This document shows, piece by piece, positions 30,401 through 43,110 of a DNA stretch of 64,000 nucleotides. A program made the translations under genes and the position numbers. The notes under the pieces were generated by a model that saw nothing but the letters and a program-made list of their open reading frames with translations, was not told where the DNA came from and ran no database searches. Source of the DNA: Rhabdornis inornatus (Eukaryota; Chordata; Aves; Passeriformes; Rhabdornithidae); assembly GCA_013397075.1 (NCBI GenBank), contig VWZS01000833.1:371399-435398 (forward strand). The letters run 5' to 3'. Each line of letters starts with the position of its first letter. The first letter of the stretch is position 1.

Positions 30401-33400
30401 GGAAGGATCTCAACTTCCCTAAACAGATCAATGGTTTTCTGGTTTGTGCTGCCTTGGTGTGTTTGGATGCACAAGGATGTCCAGTTTAGAGGGAAAGCTG
30501 CTCTTAGGCACTCAGTTCCCATCCTCCAGCTGTTGATTGAATGTGGTGGTGTGTAACTTCTTGTTGCCCATCTCCCCTTCTGTGAAACAGGGGTTTTCTC
30601 AGCTCTCCCAAACATTTTTAATTATACTGATGAAAAATTGTATAGAAGTGCTTATTTTTCATAAAGGCAAACCAGTGTGAAGTCCTGGATGAATTCCCTC
30701 TGGGATGTGGTGGAGTCCAGAGGCTCGTGGGTGGGGTTTGCTGTCCCTTACCAAGTCAGCTGTGGTGCAGTTATTTTCTGAACAGTCACTTTAACTTTCT
30801 TTCATACCCATTTATTTAAGAAACATCAGGCTGCTGCTGAGATGTTGGTTTGGAATAGCTTCTGAGCGTTCCAGAGGCAGGGTGAGATCCTTGACAGCCA
30901 TTCTAATGAGATGGAAATGTGTCCCACTTGGCAGTATTCAGTTGTGCATAGGTAAGGATGTCCCTAGCACAGGAGGGGAGAGGAGGCTTTGGTATAATGT
31001 GGCAGGTAGATGATGAATTAGAGCTGAAACTCACCTTTTTGCCTTGATTTTTGGGGATGTGGCTGGCTTTTATTGCAGCCGAGACAGTGGTGATGTTTTC
31101 CTGCTGCTCACTTGACTCATGTGTGCCCTTGGGAAGAAAAACACCCTGAAAATGTTGGAAGTTGCCCTGTATTTGCTTTATAGTGGCTCTGAGTTGGCAT
31201 CTCCTGTACTGGAAAGAGGCACCAAGGTGTCAAAAAAAAATCTACAAACGTATCTATGAGCTTGTGTGTGGACTAAAATACATTTGTTAACAAAAATGTC
31301 TGTTTGTACCAGGACCTTACCTGCCCAAGAACCCTGCTTAAAGAAGTGAGCAGGGTTTTGTATACTAAGGAATATGTTTATACTTCTGTATACTGAAATA
31401 CCTAGTTATCTTCCCTAATTATTTCCTTGCCATATGTTGAACAAACTGCTTATTCCATCCAAGTGAGTTTGCTTCCTGGTATTTCTGACCCCATGGAAAA
31501 GAGCTCTGCAGAAAGCTGAGATTTCAGGGCTTTGGCTTGCTCCCTTAGAGGAAGGAGTTAAACAAAATTTACACCTTTTGCACTGATACAGCGTCAGAGG
31601 AAATACCTTCCTGACTAGTGCTCAGATCATGCTCTGAAACAGAAGAATCAATGGTCTGTATTGGACATTAGGTGCTTAAAATATCCAAACCAAACTAATT
31701 TAGGTGCTAATAAATGAAGTAGTCAGGACCCAGTTGCTCTTAACAGTCCTGCTACTATAAGGTTGGAGAATGAGGTGGTGGCTAAATATAAAGTGAGCTT
31801 TTTGACTTCCTTCTTGTTACCAATGTGTCTTTCTTGTTGGCTTCACTCCACTTTTTTTTAATAGTAGTTGATCAAATCTGGATTATGAGATTTGTGCTAA
31901 AAAGTAAACCAGGATCCTTACCCAAGGCACAGAGAGCTTGTATCATGATTACGCAAACAGAATTAGGTTTTTCTCAGAGCCCTTCATATGTTATCTTTAG
32001 TTTTGCACTGGTTGATTCTTTTACTCTTAGATTATTCATGACTCCTTGTGTGTCTTTTCTGTCTTTTGGGTGATCTTTCTCTTGGTTTTTACCCCTGCTT
32101 TAATTCTTTTTTAAAATCACCTCATGGTTCCTCCTCCTTTGGCTCCCTCCCTTTTTACGTGTAGAGTTTGGGAACTTTGGCAAAGATCCCCTAATTAAAA
32201 AGCCAAAAACCAGTGAGAAAGTTTGGGGGAAACCATTCTTCAGGGCAATTCCCAGTGTGAAAAGTTTACAGTTCTCTAATCCTCTTTTTTTTTAAGGTAC
32301 TTTTTATGTTGTTTTTTGACTAATAGATGCACAAGGACAGAGTTGGGGTTTTTTTGCTTAGATTTCTTTTGTGATTTTTTAAAGTAAAAGCTTAAGATCT
32401 TGTAGGAGATCTTAAGGAGATCTAATGGCACTTGGACAGGTAAGTGTCATATGAGCCACAGGCATTTGAATTTTTCAGGTTGTTTTTTAATCTTCGCTGC
32501 TTGAGTAGCAGATATATCTGTAGCTAAATTCTTTTTTTTTTTCCATGTCACCAGACTTCTCAAGCCTGGCACCCTGTACCAGTTCTGCCAAGTTCTTGCT
32601 GTATTCCACAGGGTCCATGACATGAGTAGTGTTGGGTCTGCTCTTCTCCTGGTGCATCCAGATGAGAGAGAGAACAGACATCAGAAAATGGGAATGATTT
32701 GAGCAACTGTTACTGTACTGGGATGCAGAGAGGGTGGGGAGACAGGCAGATGGACAGAGTTGGAAATTATGGGAAAATGAATAAGGGAAATGCAGAGGAA
32801 ATCCAAGTGCAGTGGAAATATTACTGGAACTGAAACTAGGCGCACACACCTGTGCCCTGTTGCAAAGGTGCATCCTGTCATATTAGCAACTTGTTACTCA
32901 CTGGAATATATTGTATTTCAGGCTGCATAGCTTTTACAGGCACGGAAAATAAAGCTTCTGTTAGTTATTTGCGTCTTCATTTTTGTGTTTGGGTGGTTTT
33001 TTCCCAAGTTTTTTTAATGTTTGTAAGAGAAGCAAAGTGTTTTCTTCAGTGCCTTTGTGGATGCTACTTGGTAGTTAAAATCTGAGGTCATGCTGGCTTT
33101 TGAAGGCTGTGATTCAGTCGAGCTGGATGGGAATAAAACTCAAATCTCTTCCTTTCACACAACGTGGACACATGATTTTTCTGTGACCTTAGGCAAATAT
33201 TTTGGTTTGGAGGGGAATCACTGTAACCATGAGGTGAGATTAATTCCAACCCCATTTAAAGCCTGAGGGTGGCAGAGGTCACAGAAATGTTAACTGAAAC
33301 TTGCATGTCGACTGAAACTATGTTGTTAAATTTTTAAAAAATCCTGTTATAAAGTGCTGGTTTTTTAGAGCGGCATTTTCAAAGCTCTTCTGGAAACGTA

Positions 33401-35474
33401 GTCAGAAGTTGTTAACAGTCTTAATACTGCTATGGTAAACTCTCCTTATGCAAGAGCTAAATAATTTTTCCTGCATTATTAATTATAGGAGAATATTGGA
33501 ATGTTTCTTGTTAAAATGGCAAACAGCGTTGTAAATGTGCAGTTATTTTAAACATTGCTTGTAATTATGTGACACTGACAAGCTTTCGTATTGGGTTAAG
33601 GTTTAGATTTTAATTTTTGCCTCCTATTCTTCCATTTCCAAACACAGGACATCTGATGAACCTTCTGGAGCGTCTTACCAGAGACCATTCTCCTCTCTTC
33701 ATTGAAACATGCACTGTCCAGCTGTGAAACATTGCAAGGTTTATTTTTGCTAACAGGAAACACTTTCAAGTATCGGTAAGTTCTCAGCATTTAAAGATAT
33801 TTTTATCAGGTGGTATGGGAAAGAGAAAGGGAACCTGGAGAGAACATCATTATGAGGGCTGACAGTTCTTCATAAAACTTAACATTTATAACAAGAGCTC
33901 GTTTAGAAATGTTGGTCATCTGCAAAAGTTGGAGAAATACCTCTGGCTGTTCTGCTCCTTCCTTGTGGCAGAGGTGCCTCCATCCATCACAGTCACTCAT
34001 GTTTCCCTCTGTTTGATCACAAGAAGGAAACAGGTGCAGAGCTCCAAGCAAAAAAGAAAAAGTGAAGGGCTCAGCTTTGCCATTTTTACCAGTCTGTTCT
34101 GGCTCTTTTTGTGCTCTGGGACAGGTGTAAGTGAGAGTTTTAACAGTAACAGCCCCAAGTCGAAGTAGAAATCCATACACCTTGTTACACTTTGCTAACA
34201 AAGTCATTTCCCATGTGTCTGGGTTGGTCTGGCTCCCTCACTTCACCACTTTATTTTTTCTTAACTGTCCAAATAACAAGACCAAAAAGAGCTCGCCAAA
34301 ACAATTGCTATGGAGAAGCAATCAGAAATAGAGAAAGGCAAGACTTGGCAGTCCAGAATAGAAACTGAGAACAAAGTCACTGGTGTTTGCTTCAATTGGG
34401 TCATATTTGTTTTCAAGATTCTCAGTTCTGCTGTTTGCCATAAGAATGCTTGGATTTTCCTTATTACTTCATTTGTTTATTAGATATTTTATTTCACCTT
34501 CTGTGGCATTAATTTGGAAAAACTTTCTTGACTTTTATCTTCTGATGTTTCCTTTCACAATCTGTTACTACAGAAGGTCATTCTTGAAATCACCAGTATT
34601 GATTTATAGCTTATTTTCATTAAGAGGGCTAATATGTGTATTGAAGATGTTTGAAATGTAGAGATCAAAAAGGACTTTGTTATGGCTAACAATATAAAGT
34701 TTTGAATAAAGAAGACTCAGAAGTGTAAGATTGTAAGTTAAATGTTGCCATTGTGGTGTATATGCTATTCTGAAGAAAATAAAGCCTGTTTTATACAATA
34801 GGTATGTAAGGTGATAGTTTTAGTGGATGTGTCCTCACAGACAAAAGCCTTGGAGCAGTTGAACTATTCCTACTCCTTGTACCTTGTAACCATAAACACT
34901 TGGGTTTTCTCTGAGAAGCCTGTCTGTAAATGTGTCTTACTAGACCTAAATATCTGTATTTTACACAAGACTTTACAAATCTTGGGATTGTTTGGTCTCT
35001 TAACCCAGAATGGTGTTAGCCACTAGAAACTGGCAACAAAACGTTTCAAGAGCGAATTCTCCTGAGTGTTCCAGTGCAAATTTCTTTCAGGAGCTGTACT
35101 GGTAGCTTTTAAACCTCAGTATTTTATAGGTCAGATAAGGTGAGTCTCTTTAAAGAGTCATTAAAGTGAGAATGTTTTGAAAAGCTCCCAAACAGGAAAC
35201 CCTGTTGTTCAAGGATCTGATTGAAGTTTTAGTAGCTAAAATTAGACCTTTTTGTTCCCATACCTTTAAGAAGTAACTCTTGCTTACATTATTATAAAGT
35301 GGTAGCCAGACTTTAATTACTTTCAGTGTCTTGATATGCTTGGAGTTGACTTGTTTGGAATTCATTAAGTCATAAGTAAGGATCTCATAACTGAGTTTGG
35401 AGAGAAAGGATTTGGAAACATTTCACTGTTAGTTTATTGCTAATAATTTGTTCTGGTTTCGTTTTTTGTCGTAG

Positions 35475-35613
35475 TTCTGTCTTTCTCCTACAAGAGTCCA
35501 CAGCAGTGCTGTCAGAAGGTCAGGATCGGGGCACTACCTGTGCTGCCCTGGGGCTGTTGATGTCCTCAGCTGTTGTAGGAGAAACACTAGACCTGGAACC
35601 CAGTTTGTTACTG
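35475..35613 (+). other. Exon-like segment, possible untranslated exon
   Basis: The 139-base segment is preceded by a pyrimidine-rich tract ending GTCGTAG and followed by GTAAGAAGT, a near-consensus donor. It is more GC-rich than its flanks. It stays open in one plus-strand frame, but the peptide resembles nothing I know. As it lies inside the ZBTB46 5' intron on the coding strand, a 5' UTR exon is the simplest reading; chance is quite possible. Confidence 0.25.
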
Positions 35614-38600
35614 GTAAGAAGTAATTGTCTTGGATTTTATTTGTTTATTTATTCAATATTGCAGTTTACATGTTTTCTTTAACAAAATCAGAAATCACTT
35701 GTTAGTTTTAAGAACAATATAGCAAAATGTGCATATCTTGTCTTTTCTTTCTTCCCCCTAAAATTTTTAACTTTACGGTTTCTAAATTTTGAATTCTAAT
35801 TACCCTCCTCACAAAATGTGGAGGACAGCAGTTTTAACTTACCTCTCTTTTTCAGTCCTGGTTTTCTCTTGGAATTCTTCATGTACCATCAGAGCTAATG
35901 AAGGTTAATAAATGGATTTTGCTATGAAATCCTGTGTTTTGATTGCATTTTTATGCTGTCCAGCTCCTGCACATTGGCTCACCCGTAACTTCAGGTGTAT
36001 GGTTTGACAAGTCAAAGCCACAGACAAGTCTCTGATTTAAAGTTTTGGAGTAGAGTGAAATGTTTAATGATAACTCTCTGCTATTTTGTTGTGCTGTTGG
36101 AGTTAGATTTTGCTTGTGGTTCTTGTTTGGACTGTGGAAACAAAGCTTTAATGGTATGGTGAAATGCTGGGACTGTGTAGTGTTCTACTGTGCTGTTTGA
36201 ACTCTACTATGGACTTTCTGGATTGTATCTGCTACAGATTCTAAACACAGATGTTGTTTTAATGCTGTCTGTGATGGGGCAACCTTGGCTTGAAGTTGGA
36301 GAAATTTTAGTGAATCCTGATCAGACCAGTGTTAATAAATCTGTGTAGGGACTTGGGGCTTTTTTTGCTCTGCAATCACTGACAATTCAGTGGGCATATC
36401 AAATTTGGTAATGAAAATGGAATTAGTATTTTTCTTTAAGTTTACTGAAAATCATGTGCCTCCCAAATCCCTGCCCTTTCTATACTTCTATACTTCTTCT
36501 CAAAGTGAATGGTGAAACTTTGATTTTCTTCCTGTGAGTCCCAGCCCATGAGGCTGAACATGCACTATTGGGCTACAATTAAATGTGCCTGTCCCTGGAC
36601 ATCAGAGAGAAGTGATACACATTGTTTGCATGAAACCCTGAGTTCTGAGTGATCCCTCTGCCTCAAGGGTCTGGTTTGCTCTGTTTGCAGACATCTGCCT
36701 CTTTCTCCTTGAATTCAGAGCTATGGTTGGAATGACCAATTTAAAACAGGAGATGATTGGTTTTGGGAATCAGAATAGGGTAAAGGAGTTTCTTTTTTGG
36801 CAGCTGTTGATTTTTGTATATCTCTTTTGGACCAAGCTGATCATATGAATATAATTTAGTGTTAAGTAGTATCAAGAAATTAAAGCTCTTTCAGAATTGT
36901 ATGCCGTTCCTCAAACACACTTGTGAGAAAACACTGCACTTGTGGAGATTTGTGCTTGTAAATCTCCTGAGCAGTGTCTTTGCAGAGTTTCCATCCATGA
37001 ATATCCTGAGTCTTCCTTTTCTCTCCTTTACTGTCCTTTTCAGTTCCTGAGGGGTTTTGTTCTCCATTCTTTTCAGCACAGGGCAGATGGAGAGTAGGAA
37101 TCCTGGGCATTTTTGTTGTCTTTAATTGGATAAAAGTGAAACTTGCATGCACACTGTGTCTTGTTGTGCAAGGAAGCATTTCAAGCCCAATCTCACCTTA
37201 CAGAGCTCCTTTGCAGAGGAATTTAAAAAATGTTGGAATGTCTTGGGAGTGGAAACATTGACAGGACACAGGGGAAGCAGAGAAGTGGGGTGTGTTTGTT
37301 GGGTTTTTGTGTAATAAAGCATTGGAGTGAATTGGAGTTCTTCCTAAATCTGTTTTTACTTTTCTCTGAAGGGAGAAGGGGGAGGAAACAACACATTTTT
37401 GGTTAAATTCCAGTTGGCATGTTTTCTCTAGGGAGCAGAGTGCTGGAGGAGTGCACTGGTGAGCATTTTGGTGCTCTTTACCTTTGGTCCTTGGTATTAA
37501 GTGTAGAAACACACTGAGAAAATTGATACAAAGTGCCATGTAGTTTAAATCTTCAGTTCACTTACATTCTCAGAAAAGAAAAAGTAAACAACCAATCAAA
37601 CAAATCCTAACAACAGCAAACTCCCTCCTCCCCCCCAAAAACAACAAACCTCCAGGCCTTTTTTTTTTTCCCTGTTTTCTTTCTGAGGGAAGGAAGTTTA
37701 TTTTTGTCCCCACTATTTCCCAGGGGACTGCTCTGTAGAGGATTTTGTGTGCAATTCATTTCTCATCTGTGACTTTTTGTCAAAATTTAAGTAATGCACT
37801 GGGATTTAGATGCAACCAATTTGTGCCCCTTAATTTTAGTGATGTCAAGATTTTGGTTAGCAGACTCATTCTTGGGGTGTATGCTGAGAAATTTGCCAAT
37901 AAATAAATATTTGCTCTTAAAACCTTTCCAGTGGGAAGTGAAGTGAGATTTAGACTCTTACTGTGCCATCAGGTGCTATTTCCATGTTTAAATAACTGTA
38001 CTGACAGTGCAAAATAAACCACTTTCATAGGTTCACTGTAGCTAGGGTTAAAGATTGTGTAAATTATTAATGCTTACTTCAAGACCAGGGTTTTTCTGAT
38101 ATGAGAAATAAAAGCAGCCCTGTATCTTGACAGAAGTTTGCATGAAAGTGGCTCTTAAATCTGCTCACTTTGTGTTCTTTTTGCTGTTATGTGCAATGGT
38201 TTGGTTTGGGACTTTTTTTTTAGTTCTTTTTGGAGAAGCAATAGACTTGAGTTACTGTACTGCCTGTGAACTGGTTTATGAAGAAAGCCTGATCTGCTAC
38301 AAATTTATTTTGTGGAAGATCTTCAGATGAGCTTTTCTGGTTCATTGGCTTCCTGGAAAGCTATGTTGTGGCCATGTGGCCTAAAGAATTCTGGTAGATG
38401 CTCAACTTTTAAAGCCTTCATGTACTAAAAAGACCTGAGATAAACCAAAAAATACATCATTAAACTTCATGGTCTGTTTCTAAGAAATCTCCACAGTTTA
38501 TTCCATCTTCACTGTGTTTCTACAGAAGTTTGAAGGGTACAGCTTTTCTGAAGAAACCTTTCCACAACATTTTTTAAGTGGAAATAAATATCCTTACCAG

Positions 38601-39164
38601 GGAAAGGGAAAAAAAAAAAAAGAAAAACAAACCATCAACAAGCCACAAAACAGCATGTGAAATTGGAACACAAGAGCACAGGGTTTTAAAGCTTCCTGAA
38701 TTTTTAACTACTAGCAAATTGCCTTAAATTTAACTTGGATTAATTCCCTAGTGATCCTTGACATTAAATGGATGTTCTGGTTTGACATGGGTAGACAGAA
38801 AACTAATTAATTCCTCTGAATTTGAGGCATATTTAATTTTCTCCCCCAAAGACCTCTTGTTTAAAAGGTACAGTGCTGTGACAGATGTTGGATGTGGAGT
38901 GACATGTGTGAGGGAGCAGACCTTGTGACAGAGGAAGATCAAGACATCTACAGTAATAATTCCTTATTTGGAAACTGTTCCATTTTATTGATTACACTGA
39001 ACAGGGGAGTATCCACCTCACTGCTTGCCTGGGAGTGCTGTAATGTGCCCACCTCAGTGGCCAGTGAGGAGTCTTGCATAGATTTTTGTGTCTTTGTGTT
39101 TAGTAAAAATTCCATGGTATCTTTCTCTGACCTTATCTTCTATTTCCTAAAGAGATGAGAAAGA

Positions 39165-39190
39165 GATCCATCCATCCATCCATCCATCCA
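39165..39190. repeat. (ATCC)n microsatellite
   Basis: About six ATCC units, directly visible, in the ZBTB46 5' intron. Confidence 0.95.
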
Positions 39191-42140
39191 TGTCAATGTC
39201 TGAACCTCAGACTGCTTCAGTCTAAACCAAAAGTAGCAAGAGACATATTTTGAATTCTGTATTTCTGCCACAAAAGCTTAAAAAAGGACAAGATGTATCT
39301 GAAGTGGACTGTTATCAGTGGGGGGAGACCTTGACCCACTGAACTAAACTGAATAAATATGAGATAGCAAAGAAATAAAATCATGAGGAATTGATATAAT
39401 TTCCAGTTGAAGAAGGAAAGATGTTGTGCCATAAATTCACAAGAGCAAGTGGAGACATTTGACAAATACTGTGATGCTAATCTGTATGAAATTGAGGAAG
39501 AGAGAATTATCCTTGCAGGAGATTTCCTGTCCTTCGTCCCCACGGTTCCAGGGAATTGGTGTCTTGGAATATGGATTTTAATATCCATGAAGGAACAGTG
39601 AAAGGAAATGCCATATCCAAAACATTCTGACCCTTTCCTCATTGTGGGCTCTGAGGTTTTCTTGCGTCTTCCCCTGAATTTTGTGGATATGGCAGCTGTT
39701 GGAGACATGACTGGTGATGGACAACTCAGTTGATCCTATGTGGCAATTCATATTTCCTAAGGGGACTAAGCTGACTCTTCATCTCCTAAAAGTAGATGCA
39801 GTAGTGCTTTGTGGAATAAAGACAAAACTGAACTGTTGCTCTGCCTTAAGAGGTGGTTCTGTCCAATATGGAGATGTTGGGAAGTGCTGGCAGCCACTTC
39901 CAGAGCCTGGATTAGAGAGATGCTGTGCTGGCTGGTGCCATCACAACCTTTTCAGGCCAAACACCTGAAAATTAATTTCGTTTTTTTCTTTCCACGCTGC
40001 CTGACCCTGATTCTTGGTTTGATTTTCATTGATTTATTTTGTTTATTTGAGACAGAGATGGTGTCTGGGTGAGGATTTGGTTTGAGGTCTCTGGGCAGAT
40101 TTCTGTGGTAAATAGGTGTGTACAGCTGCACTGGTATTGACCTCTTCCAGTCCAATTTAAAAAAAAAAGATTGGCTTCTCTGTGCATTCTGTGCTTAATT
40201 CTGCAGAAAAGCTGCACGGCTTTGAAGTGGATGAACACAGTTCAGCCTGTTTGTGTTGCAGGAAGATGGTCCTTTCTCTCTTGAGGGAAGCAAATATTTC
40301 TCAATGATCAGGGACCAGCTGGCCTTGCAAATGAGGATTTCTGGGGCTGCAGAGATGCAGCTCCATCCTTGCAGAGCTGGAGTAGCTTGAAGCAGTCTTG
40401 CATAACTTGAACCTTTGAATCATCAGGTGGCTCTCTAGGAGGAGGTCCCACCTCAAGGATGTTCTGTGGGCTGGGAGGTGCTTTTCTAGCCCGCGGTGTT
40501 GGCTAAACTGCAGCTATTTTGCTCCTGCTGATGATAATAATAGCACAGGGTAGGGGAAGGGGGCAGGGTACTGGTGGATCTGTGTTCCACAGCCCAGGAA
40601 ACACACTTGGATGTGCCAAGGAAACTTCCTGAATCACGGCTGTGCTGCCCACTGCTGCGAGCCAGTTTGAGCAGATGGGACTGAATTTGTGTGTGAACTC
40701 CATGGATGTTAGCAAGGTGCTCCAGGCTGGGAACAGCCTCCTTAATGCCAGTGCTAACACTGAACCATGTGTGCTTCTAGGCTGTTTGACCTCAGAGGTT
40801 TTGTTTTCATAAGTGACTAAATCCAGGCTTCTGATGAGTGTACCTGCACTTAATGATATTTGGAACTGGGTCCAGTTCTACAGTTGTTTGTTGACATGTG
40901 GACCTTCATATCAATTCCACAGTTGGGACTTTTTATATTGGAACAAATTCTGAGCTGTTGAGAGAAAGCAGTAAGATATCCTTCACCTTGGTGCTCTTAA
41001 TAAGTTGGACCATTAAACCACTGTTCCATGGTAGATAAATCTTGATAGTAGGTTCCAAAAAAAGTGGTATAAGGCTAGAGGAAATGGCAGAATTGAATGC
41101 CAAAGGATCTGTAAAGCTGTGGCATCAAAGGCAAATACGGAGTTGCAAAGATAGTAACTGGAAAAAATTCAATCTGAAAATCCTCGCACTGCTGATTGCT
41201 GTCAACATTTAGGACCTTTTGTTCTGTTTTGGAGTGTAAGAGGAGGATAATCTGGAGCATAACTTAGAAGGTATCTTGCTGCTGGTACCAACTAGCCTTT
41301 TATTTCAGATAATACTGCCAAATTTTATGAAAGCTGATCAAAAGCCCTGTGATTTTTTCTCAGCTTTATGTTGGTCATAAGGATCCTTTCTTTAGGTGAT
41401 GATGAGAATTTCTCAGTATCTGAGTGTGGCTGCGGGGTAAACTTGGAGATGTAAAGCAAGAAAAGAACATGTTTATTGCAAAGTATTGCTTGTAAGTATT
41501 TGAGCTTCAAATAGCATTTTCATAGTTGTGCCAGTTTAGTTTGGGTGGGGACTTAAAACTTTGTGATCTATGGTCTTGGAGTTGCCTGTTGCTCTTCTGA
41601 TTTTTAAACCATGTTTATAGCCCCTCCATGGCAGTATTACAAGGGAAATGCTGGATTCAATCAGCTCTTGCTGTTTGAGAATTTCTGCTCTTCTCTGTGC
41701 TACACATGGTGCTTGTTCCCTTGAGGAAAGTGTGTGACAGTGTGCCCCTCAGTAGTCTGTGGGCATCTGAGCATAGTTTCAAGTGCAGTATCTCTTTCAA
41801 AACCAAACTTCAACAAATCCACAGTAAAAACTGACAGCTGTTGTTCTCTGGTTACTTCAGATGGATTTTCTTACAAGTTTGTAGTAATTTAAAGAAATGT
41901 TTCTCTGGGATGTTATGAGCCACCGGAGGATTGCCTTCAAATCTAGTCCTTTTTAATGTAAATTATTTGAAGTCTGGTCAAAGTAAGGTGCCTTTTGTAA
42001 TGAATGTGGAGGCACTGCAGGCAGTAGCTGTATTAGTGGCACTCTTCCCACATGAACCTGTTGCTTCTTTTGGTACAACCTGGGGTTTTTCTCAACCTTG
42101 TCTTGGATTTTGTAATCCTGTCACTTCCTTCCCCCTGCAG

Positions 42141-42173
42141 GACTTGTGGAAGAGGAAACATAAAGATCTCCAA
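42141..42173 (+). other. ZBTB46: ZBTB46 5' UTR part of the first coding exon
   Basis: Thirty-three bases lie between the splice acceptor and the ATG. They contain no stop codon in the ZBTB46 frame, so an upstream exon could in principle extend the protein. Human ZBTB46 starts at the equivalent of 42174, which I prefer. Confidence 0.75.
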
Positions 42174-43110
42174 ATGAATAACCGAAAGGAAGATATGGAA
42201 ATTGCTTCCCACTACCGTCACCTGCTGCGGGAACTGAACGAGCAGAGGCAGCACGGGATCCTCTGCGACGTCTGCATCATTGTGGAGGGCAAGATCTTCA
42301 AGGCTCACAAAAACGTCCTCCTGGGGAGCAGCCGCTACTTCAAGACCCTCTACTGCCAGGTCCAGAAAACCTCTGACCAGGCCACAGTCACCCACCTGGA
42401 CATTGTCACCGCCCAGGGCTTTAAGGCAATCATTGACTTCATGTACTCCGCACACCTGGCTCTGACCAGCAGGAACGTCATCGAGGTGATGTCGGCTGCC
42501 AGCTACCTGCAGATGACAGACATCGTGCAGGCCTGTCACAACTTCATCAAAGCAGCTCTGGACATAAGCATCAAGTCTGATGCCTCTGAGGACCTCGTTG
42601 ATTATGAGCTGGGAGCCCCTTCCAGCAGCAGCACGGACGCTCTGATTTCGGCAGTGGTGGCTGGCAGGAGTATATCCCCCTGGTTAGCTCGGAGAACAAG
42701 CCCAGCAAACTCCTCTGGGGACTCAGCCATTGCCAGCTGCCACGAGGGAGGGAGTAGTTACGGGAAAGAGGATCAAGAACCAAAACCAGACAGCCACGAA
42801 GACATTTCGTCCCAGTCTCTCTGGGCTAGTGACATGGGCTATGGGTCTTTGCGTATCAAAGAGGAGCAGGTGTCACCGTCCCATTACGGAGGGGGTGAGC
42901 TGCATTCTGCCAAGGATAGTGCAATACAGAGTGGGTTCTCAGAGCAAGGAGTGGGGGATGGCTGGCAGCCCACGGGCCGCAGGAAGAACAGGAAAAACAA
43001 AGAAACTGTCAGACACATTACACAGCAAGTGGAGGATGACAGCAGGGCAAATTCTCCTGTGCTGCCCCTTTTACCTGCCTCAGGATGGCCGTACAGCAGT
43101 CGAGACCCAA
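42174..43110 (+). CDS. ZBTB46: ZBTB46 first coding exon (BTB/POZ domain)
   Basis: The exon starts at 42141 after a CCCCCTGCAG acceptor and ends at 43110 before a GTAAGT donor. The ATG at 42174 gives MNNRKEDMEIASHYRHLLRE, as in human ZBTB46 (about 589 residues). A BTB/POZ dimerisation domain spans about residues 13-130 (CDVCIIVEGKIFKAHKNVLL, then AAS-YLQM, then CHNFI). After it come a low-complexity linker with the near-invariant block GRSISPWLARRTSPANSSGD (164-183), a SUMO-type IKEE (228-231), a basic patch GRRKNRKNKE (268-277) and HITQQVEDDSR. It encodes residues 1-312 plus one base of Ser313. ZBTB46 is a nuclear repressor known from classical dendritic cells and endothelium. The start has a weak Kozak context; Met8 has a strong one. 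The frame stays open upstream to 41931, but that part is intron. Confidence 0.96.

Larger units (their letters stand above)
27416..42140 (+). other. ZBTB46: ZBTB46 5' intron(s)
   Basis: About 14.7 kb between the CpG-island gap and the acceptor of the first coding exon (CCCCCTGCAG at 42131-42140). The sequence is AT-leaning with T-runs and short frames and has no protein-coding exon that I recognise. The 28000-28360 part is AT-rich with homeobox-like cores and may be conserved non-coding DNA. An exon-like segment occurs at 35475-35613. An (ATCC)n run is at 39165-39190. A 5' UTR exon in this interval cannot be excluded. Confidence 0.6.

Noticed and set aside
38773..38830. Sequence resembling an LTR start (TGTTCTGGTTTGACATGGG)
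   Set aside because: No matching 3' end, polyadenylation signal layout or second boundary was found.
41931..42173. In-frame upstream extension of ZBTB46 to a Met at 41931
   Set aside because: It crosses the CCCCCTGCAG acceptor at 42131-42140 and has no similarity to ZBTB46. It is intron read in frame by chance.
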